Source: Thiopseudomonas alkaliphila
GTDB taxonomy: Bacteria > Pseudomonadota > Gammaproteobacteria > Pseudomonadales > Pseudomonadaceae
DNA: 64,000 bases
NCBI RefSeq assembly: GCF_001267175.1
Contig: NZ_CP012358.1
Location: 2,293,001 to 2,357,000 of the forward strand
Direction: 5' to 3'
Each line of letters starts with the position of its first letter. The first letter of the stretch is position 1. The position numbers and the translations under genes are program-made. This document shows, piece by piece, positions 43,947 to 53,224 of this stretch. Below the pieces are notes generated by a model. It had not been told where the DNA came from. It saw only the letters and a list, made by a program, of their open reading frames with translations, and did not search any database.

Positions 43947-45431
43947 ATGAATGTTTCTACACCGACGTTAGTGACCTTTGCCCTCTATATTGGGCTGATG
44001 TTATTTATTGGCTTTTGGGCTTGGCGCTCAACTAAAAACTTTTCCGACTACATTTTAGGTGGCCGCAGCTTAGGCAGTTTTGTTACGGCCATGTCGGCTG
44101 GCGCCTCGGATATGAGCGGTTGGCTATTGATGGGCTTACCTGGGGCCATCTTTGTGGCTGGCTTATCGCAAAGCTGGATTGCCATCGGCTTGGTCACTGG
44201 CGCTTGGCTTAATTGGCTATTTGTTGCCGGACGGTTACGGGTGCACACCGAGTTTAATCACAACGCCTTAACCTTGCCCGACTACTTTACTCACCGTTTT
44301 GAAGATCACAGCCATGTGTTGCGGATTCTATCGGCCACCGTAATTTTGCTGTTTTTCACCCTGTACTGCGCCTCAGGCGTGGTGGCCGCAGCCCGCTTAT
44401 TTGAAAGTACCTTTGGCCTAGATTACAGCGTGGCAATCTGGCTAGGCGCAGCTGCGACGGTAATTTATGTGTTTATTGGCGGTTTTTTAGCCGTTAGTTG
44501 GACTGATACGGTACAAGCGATGTTGATGATTTTTGCATTGCTGATTACGCCGATTTTTGTGTTATTAGCCTTGGGCGATTTACCCAGCACCCTGCTCAGT
44601 ATTGAACAGGTTAATCCCAGCCATTTTGATATGTTCCATGGGCTGAGTGCGGTGGCGATTATTTCATTATTGGGCTGGGGTTTGGGCTACTTTGGCCAGC
44701 CGCATATCTTAGTGCGCTTTATGGCCGCCGAATCGGTTAGCACCATTCCTAATGCACGGCGGATTAGTATTAGCTGGATGCTGCTGACCTTAGCGGGTGC
44801 GGTGGCCGTAGGCTTTTTTGGCACTGCCTATTTTGCCCAGCATCCCGAGCAAGCAGGACTGGTGAGCGGTAACAGTGAGCGGGTGTTTTTAGAGTTGGCC
44901 AAAATTTTATTTAATCCGTGGGTAGCTGGCGTTATTTTAGCTGGGGTATTGGCCGCCGTAATGAGCACCTTAAGCTGCCAGCTGCTGGTGAGTTCCAGTG
45001 CCATCACTGAGGACTTTTATAAAGCTTTTTTGCGCAAAAATGCCTCCCAGCGTGAATTAGTTTGGGTGGGACGGTTAATGGTCTTGGGGGTGGCATTACT
45101 GGCAATTTATTTGGCGGCTGATCCCAACAGTAAAGTGCTGGATATTGTGTCTTACGCTTGGGCTGGGTTTGGCGCGGCCTTTGGTCCGGTAATTTTACTG
45201 TCGGTTACTTGGCCACGGATGACGCGCAATGGTGCGGTGGCCGGTATTTTGGTCGGGGCTTTAACCGTGGTGCTGTGGAAGCAGTTCATTGATCTAGGCC
45301 TGTATGAAATTATTCCTGGCTTTGCCTTGGCTAGTGTGGCGATCATTGTTGTCAGCTTGCTCGGTAAGCCGCCGGCTGCCAGTATTCAGCAACGCTTTGC
45401 CCAAGCTGATCAGGTGTTTAAGCAAGGCTAA
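43947..45431 (+). CDS. putP: Sodium/proline symporter PutP
   Basis: 494 aa from the ATG at 43947, with AAGGTG at 43935-43940. It brings proline into the cell with sodium. About twelve to thirteen hydrophobic segments are visible. Family signatures are FWAWRSTKNFSDYILGGRSLG near residue 22, MSAGASDMSGWLLMGLPG near 47, and GWGLGYFGQPHILVRFMA near 240. It stands behind putA in the same direction with 87 bases between. Uptake and breakdown of proline are thus encoded together, probably under the AraC-type regulator. Confidence 0.95.
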   Translation: MNVSTPTLVTFALYIGLMLFIGFWAWRSTKNFSDYILGGRSLGSFVTAMSAGASDMSGWLLMGLPGAIFVAGLSQSWIAIGLVTGAWLNWLFVAGRLRVHTEFNHNALTLPDYFTHRFEDHSHVLRILSATVILLFFTLYCASGVVAAARLFESTFGLDYSVAIWLGAAATVIYVFIGGFLAVSWTDTVQAMLMIFALLITPIFVLLALGDLPSTLLSIEQVNPSHFDMFHGLSAVAIISLLGWGLGYFGQPHILVRFMAAESVSTIPNARRISISWMLLTLAGAVAVGFFGTAYFAQHPEQAGLVSGNSERVFLELAKILFNPWVAGVILAGVLAAVMSTLSCQLLVSSSAITEDFYKAFLRKNASQRELVWVGRLMVLGVALLAIYLAADPNSKVLDIVSYAWAGFGAAFGPVILLSVTWPRMTRNGAVAGILVGALTVVLWKQFIDLGLYEIIPGFALASVAIIVVSLLGKPPAASIQQRFAQADQVFKQG

Positions 45432-45439
45432 ATCAATAG

Positions 45440-45468
45440 CGCCCAAGCACTCATTGGCTTGGGCGTTG
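45440..45468 (+). terminator. Terminator-like hairpin after putP
   Basis: CGCCCAAG (45440-45447) and CTTGGGCG (45458-45465) form an 8-bp stem with a 10-base loop, followed by only a short T pair. Confidence 0.5.
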
Positions 45469-45492
45469 CGGGTTACTGAGTCGGCGCTTGAG

Positions 45493-45510
45493 TTGTCATA
45501 TCGCTGTAAC
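45493..45510 (+). promoter_or_regulatory. Pho-box-like site before the phosphatase gene
   Basis: TTGTCAT (45493-45499), four bases, then CTGTAAC (45504-45510). The Pho box bound by PhoB is CTGTCAT-N4-CTGTCAT; the first half matches six of seven and the second five of seven. It lies 56 bases before the PhoX start, which suits activation in low phosphate. Confidence 0.5.
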
Positions 45511-45565
45511 TTCAACCACCTAAGCTGTGGCTCATTCCAAGAACCTATTGAGCTAGGAACCCTGT

Positions 45566-47470
45566 ATGAGCCAGTTTGAATTGCAAGATGAGCGTAATCA
45601 TCCACGTCCCGAAACCCCAGAATTTACCCAGATGGTTGAACGGGGTTTATCCCGTCGCCGCTTTTTAGGTGGGGCAGGTGCTGCTTTAGGTGCTGCGGCC
45701 TTTTTTAGTATGACCCCGGTCACCAAAGCGGTTGCGGCAGCCCTAGCGCCTAGCGGCAGCCCGTTATTAGGTTTTAAAGCAGTGGCCGCCAGTACTGCCG
45801 ATACCGTGACCGTGCCAGAAGGTTACCAAGTGAAACGTTTGATTTCTTGGGGCGATCCACTGTTTTCTAAGGTGGCCGCTTTTAGTGATCAGGTGAAAAA
45901 TAATACCGCTGCCGATCAAGCAGGCCAGTTTGGTGATAACACCGATGGCATGAGCTTATTTCCGTTAACCGCTGACAGCGCTATTTTGGCGGTGAATAAC
46001 GAGTACACCAACTATGAGTTGATGTTTGAGCACCAAGGGAAAAATATGAGCGCCGCCGATGTGCGCTATGCTCAAGCGGCCCATGGGGTTTCAGTGCTGA
46101 CCTTAGTTAAGCAAGCAGGCGGCTGGCGGGTACAGCAAGACGGTAAATACAATCGCCGGATTGATGCCAACACGCCGATGCGCATCAGTGGGCCAGCCAA
46201 AGGCCATGCCTTATTGCAAACCCATGCTGACCCTAAAGGCGAGTTAGTTCTAGGCACCTTTAATAACTGCGCCAATGGGCAAACCCCTTGGGGCACTTAT
46301 CTGACCTGTGAAGAAAACTTTAATGGCTATTTTGGCAGTGATCAGCCGCTAGAACTTTCCGAGAGTTTTAAACGTTATGGAATTGCCGCCGAAGATGCCG
46401 GTTACAGCTGGTATAAGTTTGATCAGCGGTTTGATTTAGCTAAAGAACCCAACGAGCCCAATCGTTTTGGCTGGGTAGTGGAGATTGATCCCCATAACCC
46501 CGAATCACAGCCGGTTAAGCGCACGGCTTTAGGCCGCTTTAAGCACGAAAATGCTGAGTTAGTTATCGCCGAAGATGGCCATGTGGTGGTTTATCTAGGG
46601 GATGACGAGCGTGGTGAGCATATTTACCGCTTTGTTAGCCGCGATAAATACAATCCCCAGGATCAGGCCGCCAACCGTGACTTGTTAGATGCCGGTACTT
46701 TATCGGTGGCTAAATTTAACGAAGATGGCAGTGGTCAATGGATTAGCCTAGAGCATGGGCAAAATGGTTTAACCGCAGCTAATGGTTTTGCTAGCCAAGC
46801 CGACATCTTAATTAATACCCGTTTAGCCGCTACCCAAGTGGGAGCTACCACCATGGATCGTCCGGAGTGGGTTGCAGCGCACCCCCACGAGCCGATGGTG
46901 TTCTGTACTCTGACCAACAATAAAAACCGTGGCCTGAAAGACAATCAGCCAGTGGATGGCCCTAATCCACGTGCCGAAAACCACTACGGGCAAATTGTGC
47001 GTTGGGTGCCACGTGCAGGGCAACATACGGCCGAGCAGTTTGACTGGGATTTATTCTTAATTGCGGGTAACCCGACCGTGCATGCGGGCACGCCCTATGC
47101 TGGGTCGAGCAATATTACCGCCGACAACATGTTTAACAGCCCCGATGGCATTACCTTTGATGAGGGTGGGCGGCTGTGGATCCAGTCCGATGGGAACTAT
47201 TCCAACGAAGGCGATTTTGCTGGTCAAGGCAATAACCAAATGCTCTGTGCGGATCCTAAAACCGGAGAGGTGCGCCGTTTCTTAACTGGACCGGTTGCCT
47301 GTGAAATTACTGGATTGGCCTTTAGCCCTGATCAAAAAACGATGTTTGTTGGGGTGCAACATCCGGGTGAGGAATTAGCGCCTTCGCATTTCCCCTTCGG
47401 CGGCAATAGCGTGCCGCGCTCGAGCATTATGCTGGTGACCCGTAAGGATGGCGGGGTGATTGGTGCTTAA
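45566..47470 (+). CDS. phoX: PhoX-family phosphatase (DUF839), Tat-exported
   Basis: 634 aa. A twin-arginine signal lies near residues 29-50 (LSRRRFLGGAGAALGAAAFF), so the folded protein is exported to the periplasm or beyond. The family body shows FGDNTDGMSLFPL near 130, NNEYTNYELMF near 150, GTYLTCEENFNGYF near 245, NSPDGITFDEGGRLWIQSDG near 526 and MFVGVQHPGE near 593. PhoX is a calcium- and iron-dependent alkaline phosphatase that frees phosphate from organic esters. The Pho-box-like site upstream supports control by PhoBR. It is a single-gene unit with a strong terminator behind. Confidence 0.9.
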   Translation: MSQFELQDERNHPRPETPEFTQMVERGLSRRRFLGGAGAALGAAAFFSMTPVTKAVAAALAPSGSPLLGFKAVAASTADTVTVPEGYQVKRLISWGDPLFSKVAAFSDQVKNNTAADQAGQFGDNTDGMSLFPLTADSAILAVNNEYTNYELMFEHQGKNMSAADVRYAQAAHGVSVLTLVKQAGGWRVQQDGKYNRRIDANTPMRISGPAKGHALLQTHADPKGELVLGTFNNCANGQTPWGTYLTCEENFNGYFGSDQPLELSESFKRYGIAAEDAGYSWYKFDQRFDLAKEPNEPNRFGWVVEIDPHNPESQPVKRTALGRFKHENAELVIAEDGHVVVYLGDDERGEHIYRFVSRDKYNPQDQAANRDLLDAGTLSVAKFNEDGSGQWISLEHGQNGLTAANGFASQADILINTRLAATQVGATTMDRPEWVAAHPHEPMVFCTLTNNKNRGLKDNQPVDGPNPRAENHYGQIVRWVPRAGQHTAEQFDWDLFLIAGNPTVHAGTPYAGSSNITADNMFNSPDGITFDEGGRLWIQSDGNYSNEGDFAGQGNNQMLCADPKTGEVRRFLTGPVACEITGLAFSPDQKTMFVGVQHPGEELAPSHFPFGGNSVPRSSIMLVTRKDGGVIGA

Positions 47471-47564
47471 TTTGGATTGCATAGGGAATTAAGCGCAGGG
47501 AATAAGCATTAGGGAAATAACCTAAGGGTATAGGTAGTGGCATCGGTTAGGGAAGAAGGATGCA

Positions 47565-47589
47565 AGCGGGCAAGGAAGCCCGCTTTTTT
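47565..47589 (+). terminator. Terminator after the PhoX gene
   Basis: AGCGGGC (47565-47571) and GCCCGCT (47578-47584) form a 7-bp stem with a 6-base loop, followed by six T's. It separates phoX from the LPS core operon. Confidence 0.85.
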
Positions 47590-47756
47590 GTGCCTGGGTA
47601 AAACTAAATGAGTGTACTTTCCTCCCTTTGGGCTGCTTGAGTCCTGTTGCCCTTGGCTGTGGTTTAGAAACATTGAAAACAAGAAAAAAACCAGATTCAG
47701 TGGCATAATCGAGCCTTTCTTTGGATTACTACCCTTTGAGTACAGACAAGCGGCCG

Positions 47757-48803
47757 ATGAATATTCTTATTGTTGGACCAAGCTGGGTTGGCGATATGGT
47801 CATGGCGCAAACCCTATTCATAGCCTTAAAACAGCAGCATCCAGACTGTCAGATCGATGTGTTAGCGCCTAATTGGAGCCGTCCGCTGCTAGAGCGGATG
47901 CCCGAAGTGCGTCAAGCCCTTAGTTTTCCTTTAGGGCATGGGGTGTTGGACTTGAAAACCCGGCGCCAATTGGGACAGCAGCTGAAAAATCAATACGATC
48001 AGGCGATTTTGCTGCCTAACTCGTTAAAGTCTGCGCTGACGCCATTTTTTGCTCGTATTCCTAAGCGCACTGGCTGGAAGGGTGAAATGCGCTACGGTTT
48101 ATTGAATGACCTGCGCCATCTGGATAAAGACCGCTACCCCTTAATGATTGAGCGCTTTATGGCGCTGGCTTACGCACCAGGTACCGAGCTACCTAAACCT
48201 TATCCGCGTCCGAGCTTACATATTGATCCGGCCCAGCGGCAGCAGGCATTAACAGAACTTAACCTAGTACTGGATCGTCCCGTGCTGGCGCTGTGTCCTG
48301 GGGCCGAGTTTGGTGAGGCCAAGCGTTGGCCTGCGTCAGCCTATGCGGAAGTGGCCGAGGCTAAAATTCGCCAAGGCTGGCAGGTGTGGATCTTTGGTTC
48401 AGAAAAAGATCACCTCAGTGGTGAGCATATTCAACAGCTGTTGATTCCTGGGTTACGTGAAGAAGTGACGAATATTGCCGGTCAAACCTCCCTCGCCCAA
48501 GCGATTGATTTAATGTCCTGCGCTGAGGCAGTGGTAAGTAATGACTCGGGATTAATGCACGTGGCCGCGGCCCTGAACCGACCTTTGGTGGCGGTATACG
48601 GCTCAACTTCACCGGACTTTACTCCGCCCTTAGCCGATCAAGTCGAAATTGTTCGTTTAGGCTTAGATTGCAGTCCTTGTTTTCAGCGTACCTGTCGCTT
48701 TGGTCATTATGACTGCTTGAAAAATCTACCAGCGAGTTTGGTGATTGCTGCTTTAGAGCGTTTAACAGTGACGCCGATTCAATTGCAAGAGAGCGAACTG
48801 TAG
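47757..48803 (+). CDS. waaF: LPS heptosyltransferase II
   Basis: 348 aa from the ATG at 47757; MNILIVGPSWVGDMVMAQT is the standard start, while 12 in-frame codons upstream are not. It adds the second L-glycero-D-manno-heptose to the inner LPS core, from ADP-heptose, on the cytoplasmic side. LCPGAEFGEAKRWP near residue 183 and SNDSGLMHVAAALNRP near 260 are the glycosyltransferase family 9 motifs. It opens the LPS core operon and overlaps waaC by one base. The ribosome site is weak. Confidence 0.95.
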   Translation: MNILIVGPSWVGDMVMAQTLFIALKQQHPDCQIDVLAPNWSRPLLERMPEVRQALSFPLGHGVLDLKTRRQLGQQLKNQYDQAILLPNSLKSALTPFFARIPKRTGWKGEMRYGLLNDLRHLDKDRYPLMIERFMALAYAPGTELPKPYPRPSLHIDPAQRQQALTELNLVLDRPVLALCPGAEFGEAKRWPASAYAEVAEAKIRQGWQVWIFGSEKDHLSGEHIQQLLIPGLREEVTNIAGQTSLAQAIDLMSCAEAVVSNDSGLMHVAAALNRPLVAVYGSTSPDFTPPLADQVEIVRLGLDCSPCFQRTCRFGHYDCLKNLPASLVIAALERLTVTPIQLQESEL

Positions 48804-49819
48804 TGCGTGTGTTATTAATTAAAACCTCGTCGTTGGGCGATGTAATTCATACCTTGCCTGCATTAACCGATGCCCAGCGAGCCATACCTGGCATTCAGTT
48901 TGATTGGGTAGTGGAAGAAGGCTTTGCCGAAATCCCCAGTTGGCACCCCGCAGTGGCAGAAGTGATTCCCGTAGCGATTCGACGCTGGCGCAAACAGCTG
49001 TGGCAAACCTACAAAAGTGGTGAGTGGCGGGCCCTAAAGCAGCGGATTAAACAGCAGTCTTATGATTTAACCATTGATGCCCAAGGGTTACTCAAAAGTG
49101 CTTGGCTGACGCGTTTTAACTTAGCGCCAGTGGCCGGCTTTGATAAACAGTCGGCGCGCGAATCTGTGGCCAGTTATTTTTATGATGCCAAATATCAGGT
49201 GGCAACGGATCTCCACGCAGTTGAGCGAACCCGGCGTCTATTTGCTTTGGCACTGGGTTATTCGATTACCGGCAAGGCCGCCGAGTATGGGTTGCAAACG
49301 CGGCATAAAGCGCTTGCCCAGCCTTACGTGATGTTCTTACATGGCACCACTTGGCCAAGCAAGCACTGGCCAGAGCAGTATTGGCGACACCTAGCTGAGC
49401 AGCTTAATAGCCAAGGGATCGCCGTGCACCTCGCTTGGGGGAATGCTGCCGAGCAGCAGCGGGCCGAGCGGATTGCCCATGAACTGGAGCAGGTTACTGT
49501 GTTACCGCAGTTAAACTTGGCCGGGGTGGCCGATGAAATTGCCAATGCTACCGCCTGTGTAGCCGTTGATACCGGACTTGGGCATTTAGCCGCAGCGTTA
49601 GATGTACCAACCATCTCATTGTATGGTCCCACCTTACCGGGGCGAGTTGGCGCCTATGGCAAGGGGCAAATTCATTTATGTGCCGAGCATCCGTTAGCCG
49701 GTAAAGGTGATCGCCAATTACCGTGCTTTGATGACCTTACCCCCGATAAGGTGCTGCAGCATTTACAGCCCTTACTCCAGCCCACCACCGGGAGCGCTGC
49801 TCCCACCGCTAGTGAGTAA
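48803..49819 (+). CDS. waaC: LPS heptosyltransferase I
   Basis: 338 aa from a GTG at 48803 that overlaps the waaF stop. MRVLLIKTSSLGDVIHTLPAL is the family 9 start. It transfers the first heptose to Kdo of lipid A-Kdo2. FLHGTTWPSKHWPE near 175 and VDTGLGHLAAALDVPTISLYG near 252 form the sugar-nucleotide site. It is followed by waaG after three bases. The order waaF-waaC-waaG-waaP is that of Pseudomonas. Confidence 0.95.
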   Translation: MRVLLIKTSSLGDVIHTLPALTDAQRAIPGIQFDWVVEEGFAEIPSWHPAVAEVIPVAIRRWRKQLWQTYKSGEWRALKQRIKQQSYDLTIDAQGLLKSAWLTRFNLAPVAGFDKQSARESVASYFYDAKYQVATDLHAVERTRRLFALALGYSITGKAAEYGLQTRHKALAQPYVMFLHGTTWPSKHWPEQYWRHLAEQLNSQGIAVHLAWGNAAEQQRAERIAHELEQVTVLPQLNLAGVADEIANATACVAVDTGLGHLAAALDVPTISLYGPTLPGRVGAYGKGQIHLCAEHPLAGKGDRQLPCFDDLTPDKVLQHLQPLLQPTTGSAAPTASE

Positions 49820-49822
49820 TTC

Positions 49823-50944
49823 ATGCAGCTCGCCTTTATTTTATATAAGTACTTTCCCTTTGGTGGTTTGCAGCGCGATTTTATGCGCATCGCCTTAGAG
49901 TGCCAGCGCCGCGGCCATCACATACGGGTCTATACCTTAATTTGGGAAGGCGAAATTCCTCCAGGGTTTGATGTGCGGATTCCGCAAGTTAAAGCGTGGG
50001 CTAATCATCGGCGTAATCAGAAGTTTTATCAGTGGCTGCAGGCCGATATGGCTCAGTCGCCAGTGGATCGGGTGATAGGTTTTAACAAAATGCCCGGACT
50101 CGATTGGTATTACGCTGCCGATGGCTGCTATGAAGACAAAGCCCAAACTCTGCGTAACCCTTGGTACAAATACAGCGGCCGTTATAAGCACTTTGCCGCC
50201 TATGAGCGGGCGGTATTTGCCCCAGAGCACGCCACCGAGATCTTAATGATTTCTGAAGTGCAGCAGCCGTTATTTATCAAGCATTATCAAACCCAAGCTG
50301 AGCGCTTTCATCTATTGCCACCGGGGATTGCCACCGATCGTCAGGCTCCCGCCAATGCTGCCGAGCTACGTGCAGCTTTTCGCCAAGAGTTTCAGCTGGC
50401 CGATGATCAGTTATTACTCCTGCAGGTAGGTTCTGGCTTTAAAACCAAAGGCTTGGACCGCAGTTTAAAGGCCTTGGCCAGTTTGCCAGCAGCGCTTAAG
50501 GCTAAAACTCGGTTTATTGTGATTGGGCAAGATGACCCCAAACCTTTTTTATTGCAGATTAAGGCGCTGGGATTATCCCAGCAGGTGCAGATTTTAAAAG
50601 GGCGCAGCGATATTCCGCGGTTTTTATTGGGTGCTGATTTATTGATTCACCCAGCCTATAACGAAAATACCGGTACCGTGTTATTAGAAGCCTTGGTCGC
50701 CGGGCTGCCGGTATTGGTCACCGATATTTGTGGCTATGCCCACTACATTAGCGAAGCCGATGCTGGACGGGTATTGCCTAGCCCATTTCAGCAGGTGGCG
50801 CTGAATCAGGCTCTAGCTGAAATATTGGAAAATGACTCGGCGCGGCTGCGTTGGTCACAGAATGGGGTAAACTACGGGCAAACGGCTGACTTATATTCGA
50901 TGCCCGAATACGCAGCTGACCTTATTCTTGCGGAGCCAGCATGA
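49823..50944 (+). CDS. waaG: LPS core glycosyltransferase WaaG
   Basis: 373 aa, glycosyltransferase family 4. The start LAFILYKYFPFGGLQRDFMR is the WaaG signature. KTKGLDRSLKALASLP near 210 and NENTGTVLLEALVAGLPVLVTD near 278 with its EX7E-type acidic residues form the nucleotide-sugar site. WaaG adds the first hexose (glucose in enterics, galactosamine in P. aeruginosa) to heptose II; the sugar here is not known. It overlaps waaP by four bases. Confidence 0.93.
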   Translation: MQLAFILYKYFPFGGLQRDFMRIALECQRRGHHIRVYTLIWEGEIPPGFDVRIPQVKAWANHRRNQKFYQWLQADMAQSPVDRVIGFNKMPGLDWYYAADGCYEDKAQTLRNPWYKYSGRYKHFAAYERAVFAPEHATEILMISEVQQPLFIKHYQTQAERFHLLPPGIATDRQAPANAAELRAAFRQEFQLADDQLLLLQVGSGFKTKGLDRSLKALASLPAALKAKTRFIVIGQDDPKPFLLQIKALGLSQQVQILKGRSDIPRFLLGADLLIHPAYNENTGTVLLEALVAGLPVLVTDICGYAHYISEADAGRVLPSPFQQVALNQALAEILENDSARLRWSQNGVNYGQTADLYSMPEYAADLILAEPA

Positions 50945-51747
50945 GTTTATTGTTACAGGCACCTTTTAACCAATTATGGCAGGGACAAGATCCTTTTACT
51001 GCGGTTGAGCAGCTGCAAGGTGAGGTGTACCGTGAACTAGAAGGGCGGCGAACCCTACGTACCGAAGTGGCGGGTGCCGGTTACTTTGTTAAAATTCACC
51101 GCGGTATTGGCTGGGGTGAAATTATTAAAAACTTGCTAACGGCTAAGTTACCGGTCTTAGGTGCCGAGCAAGAATTGCAAGCAATCAAGCGCCTGACCCA
51201 AGCCCAAGTGCCGACCATGACCGCCGTGGCCTATGGTAAGCGCGGGCTTAATCCAGCCCGCCAGCACTCATTTATCATTACCGAAGAGTTAGCGCCAACC
51301 ATTAGTTTGGAAGACTACTCCCTTAACTGGCAGAACCAGCCACCGGAGCCTGCATTAAAGCGTGCGCTGATTCAGCGAGTCGCTGAGATGGTGGGGGCGA
51401 TGCACCGGGCCGGAGTGAATCACCGCGATTGCTATATTTGCCATTTTTTATTGCATACCGATCAGCCAATTCGTGCCGAGCAGTTTCGCTTATCGGTGAT
51501 TGATTTGCATCGCGCGCAAACCCGTGCGCGCACTCCGGTGCGCTGGCGCAACAAAGACCTTGCCGCGCTGTATTTTTCGGCCTTAGAAATTGGCTTAACC
51601 GAGCGCGATAAATTGCGCTTTTTGCGCCATTATTTTCAGCAGCCATTACGTCAGGTCTTGGCTCAAGAAGCTAAGCTGTTGGCTTGGTTACAAGTAAAGG
51701 CCGATAAACTGTATCAGCGTAAACAGCGTTATGGAGATGCGCTCTAA
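50941..51747 (+). CDS. waaP: LPS core heptose kinase WaaP
   Basis: 268 aa. TEVAGAGYFVKIHRGIGWGE near residue 40 carries the ATP-binding lysine. NHRDCYICHFLL near 160 has the catalytic aspartate and the WaaP-type cysteine, and LSVIDLHRAQ near 185 the second metal-binding aspartate. The enzyme phosphorylates heptose I of the inner core. This is essential for outer-membrane stability in P. aeruginosa. Its ATG lies in an overlap with waaG, and it overlaps the next kinase gene by one base. Confidence 0.94.
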   Translation: MSLLLQAPFNQLWQGQDPFTAVEQLQGEVYRELEGRRTLRTEVAGAGYFVKIHRGIGWGEIIKNLLTAKLPVLGAEQELQAIKRLTQAQVPTMTAVAYGKRGLNPARQHSFIITEELAPTISLEDYSLNWQNQPPEPALKRALIQRVAEMVGAMHRAGVNHRDCYICHFLLHTDQPIRAEQFRLSVIDLHRAQTRARTPVRWRNKDLAALYFSALEIGLTERDKLRFLRHYFQQPLRQVLAQEAKLLAWLQVKADKLYQRKQRYGDAL

Positions 51748-52478
51748 TGCTGTGGCAGTTAAGCGCGGAGTATCAGTCGCTGGCAGCAGAGTTTGGCAGC
51801 TTAGAGGCGGTGTTTGCTCTTGAGGGTGAGCGCATTACCCATGATCCTATTTCTGAGCTAATAAAAGTCACTCGCCAAGGGGTGGATTTTTATGTCAAAC
51901 GCTACCGCAATAATGGCAAAGGGCTAAGGGCTTGGTTGCCGACCACGCGGATTCAGGCCGAGTGGCAGAACTTACAACGCTTTAAACAGTGGGGCATTGC
52001 CACGGCCGAGGTGATTGCCTATGGCCAAGAACGGCGTTATGGCAAGTTTATCCGCGGCGCGATGATTACCCGCGGATTGCCTGGCACTGCAGATTTAGCG
52101 CATTTGGCCAATCAGCAAGATCCACGCTTACAAGACCCGCAGTGGGTAGCACAGGTCAGTCAGCAGGTAGCTGAAATGACCCGCATTTTGCATCAACACC
52201 GTTTTGCCCACAATGATTTAAAGTGGCGTAACTTATTGGTTAATCAACAGGGCAAAGTGTTTTTAATTGATTGTCCCACTGGACGTTTTTGGTGCTGGCC
52301 ATTTTTACAGCGGCGGTTGATTAAAGATTTAGCCTGCCTTGATAAAGTGGCCAGTGAGCAATTATCTCGCACCCAGCGTTTGCGCTTTTATTTGGCCTAC
52401 CGCCAGCAATCACGGTTAACGCGGCAAGATAAAGGCTACATTAGACAAATTGTGCATTATTTTAAGGGGCGCGAATGA
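51747..52478 (+). CDS. LPS core kinase-like protein (second of the series)
   Basis: 243 aa with a small kinase fold. DFYVKRYRNNGKGLRAW near residue 49 carries the lysine, HNDLKWRNLLVNQQGKVFLIDC near 153-175 (here described by its HND, N and IDC elements) is the catalytic loop and metal site. It resembles the protein following waaP in Pseudomonas, called WapP or similar, which phosphorylates another core heptose position. The exact position is inference. It overlaps the next gene by four bases. Confidence 0.83.
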   Translation: MLWQLSAEYQSLAAEFGSLEAVFALEGERITHDPISELIKVTRQGVDFYVKRYRNNGKGLRAWLPTTRIQAEWQNLQRFKQWGIATAEVIAYGQERRYGKFIRGAMITRGLPGTADLAHLANQQDPRLQDPQWVAQVSQQVAEMTRILHQHRFAHNDLKWRNLLVNQQGKVFLIDCPTGRFWCWPFLQRRLIKDLACLDKVASEQLSRTQRLRFYLAYRQQSRLTRQDKGYIRQIVHYFKGRE

Positions 52479-53224
52479 ACGCTTATATCAATCCCAGCGC
52501 ACAGCCGTTATTGGCTAAGCATCAGTTAGATAGTTTTGAGGCGCTGTGGAACCTTGAACTCGAGCCAGTAGACGAGCCCAACGTATTACGCGGTGGTTAC
52601 AGTATTGTGTGCCGCTTAGAGTTAGATGGCCAAGTGTTTTACCTTAAGCGTCAGCGTAATCATTTAACCCGCAGTTGGTGCCATCCCTTAGGCGAGCCGA
52701 CCTTTGCCCGTGAGCTGCGTAATATTCAACGCTATCAAGCCTTGGGTATTCCAACCATAGAGCCGGCCTTTTTTGCTCAGCGTAAGGTATCAGGGGAAAA
52801 ACAAGCTATTTTACTGACCTATGCCTTAACCGACTGGCAGGATCTAGATCACTGGCTGAGCCGTTATCCTGAGTTACCCGTTGAGCAACAAGTTGCCATG
52901 GTAGAAGCATGTGCCGATTTAATTGCCCGTTTGCATCAGGGGCGTTTAATGCATAGCTGCTTATACCCCAAGCATGTGTTTTTACAGCAGCAGGGGGCGG
53001 GTTTTAAAGCCTGTTTAATTGATTTAGAGAAAACCAGAGCTTTTCGTTTAGCCCAGCAAGACCGAGTAAAAGATTTAGATACGTTGTTTCGCCGTGTCGG
53101 GCAACGTTGGGGCGAAACGGAGATGCGTACGTTTTTGCAGCGTTATTTAACCAAGCCCTACAACTTAGAGCAGTGGATGTTGCGTTTAGCTAAGCGCCGA
53201 GTTGAGAAGGAAAGTCGCCGATGA
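52475..53224 (+). CDS. LPS core kinase-like protein with unusual catalytic loop
   Basis: 249 aa, of the InaA/WaaP-like kinase group. FYLKRQRNHLTRSWCHPLG near residue 58 holds the ATP-site lysine. In the catalytic loop, MHSCLYPKHVFLQ near 162, the usual aspartate of the H-x-D motif is replaced (HSC). The second acidic motif, CLIDLEKTR near 186, is kept. It may be a kinase with a changed loop or a non-catalytic partner. Four-base overlaps on both sides place it firmly within the core operon. Confidence 0.78.
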   Translation: MNAYINPSAQPLLAKHQLDSFEALWNLELEPVDEPNVLRGGYSIVCRLELDGQVFYLKRQRNHLTRSWCHPLGEPTFARELRNIQRYQALGIPTIEPAFFAQRKVSGEKQAILLTYALTDWQDLDHWLSRYPELPVEQQVAMVEACADLIARLHQGRLMHSCLYPKHVFLQQQGAGFKACLIDLEKTRAFRLAQQDRVKDLDTLFRRVGQRWGETEMRTFLQRYLTKPYNLEQWMLRLAKRRVEKESRR

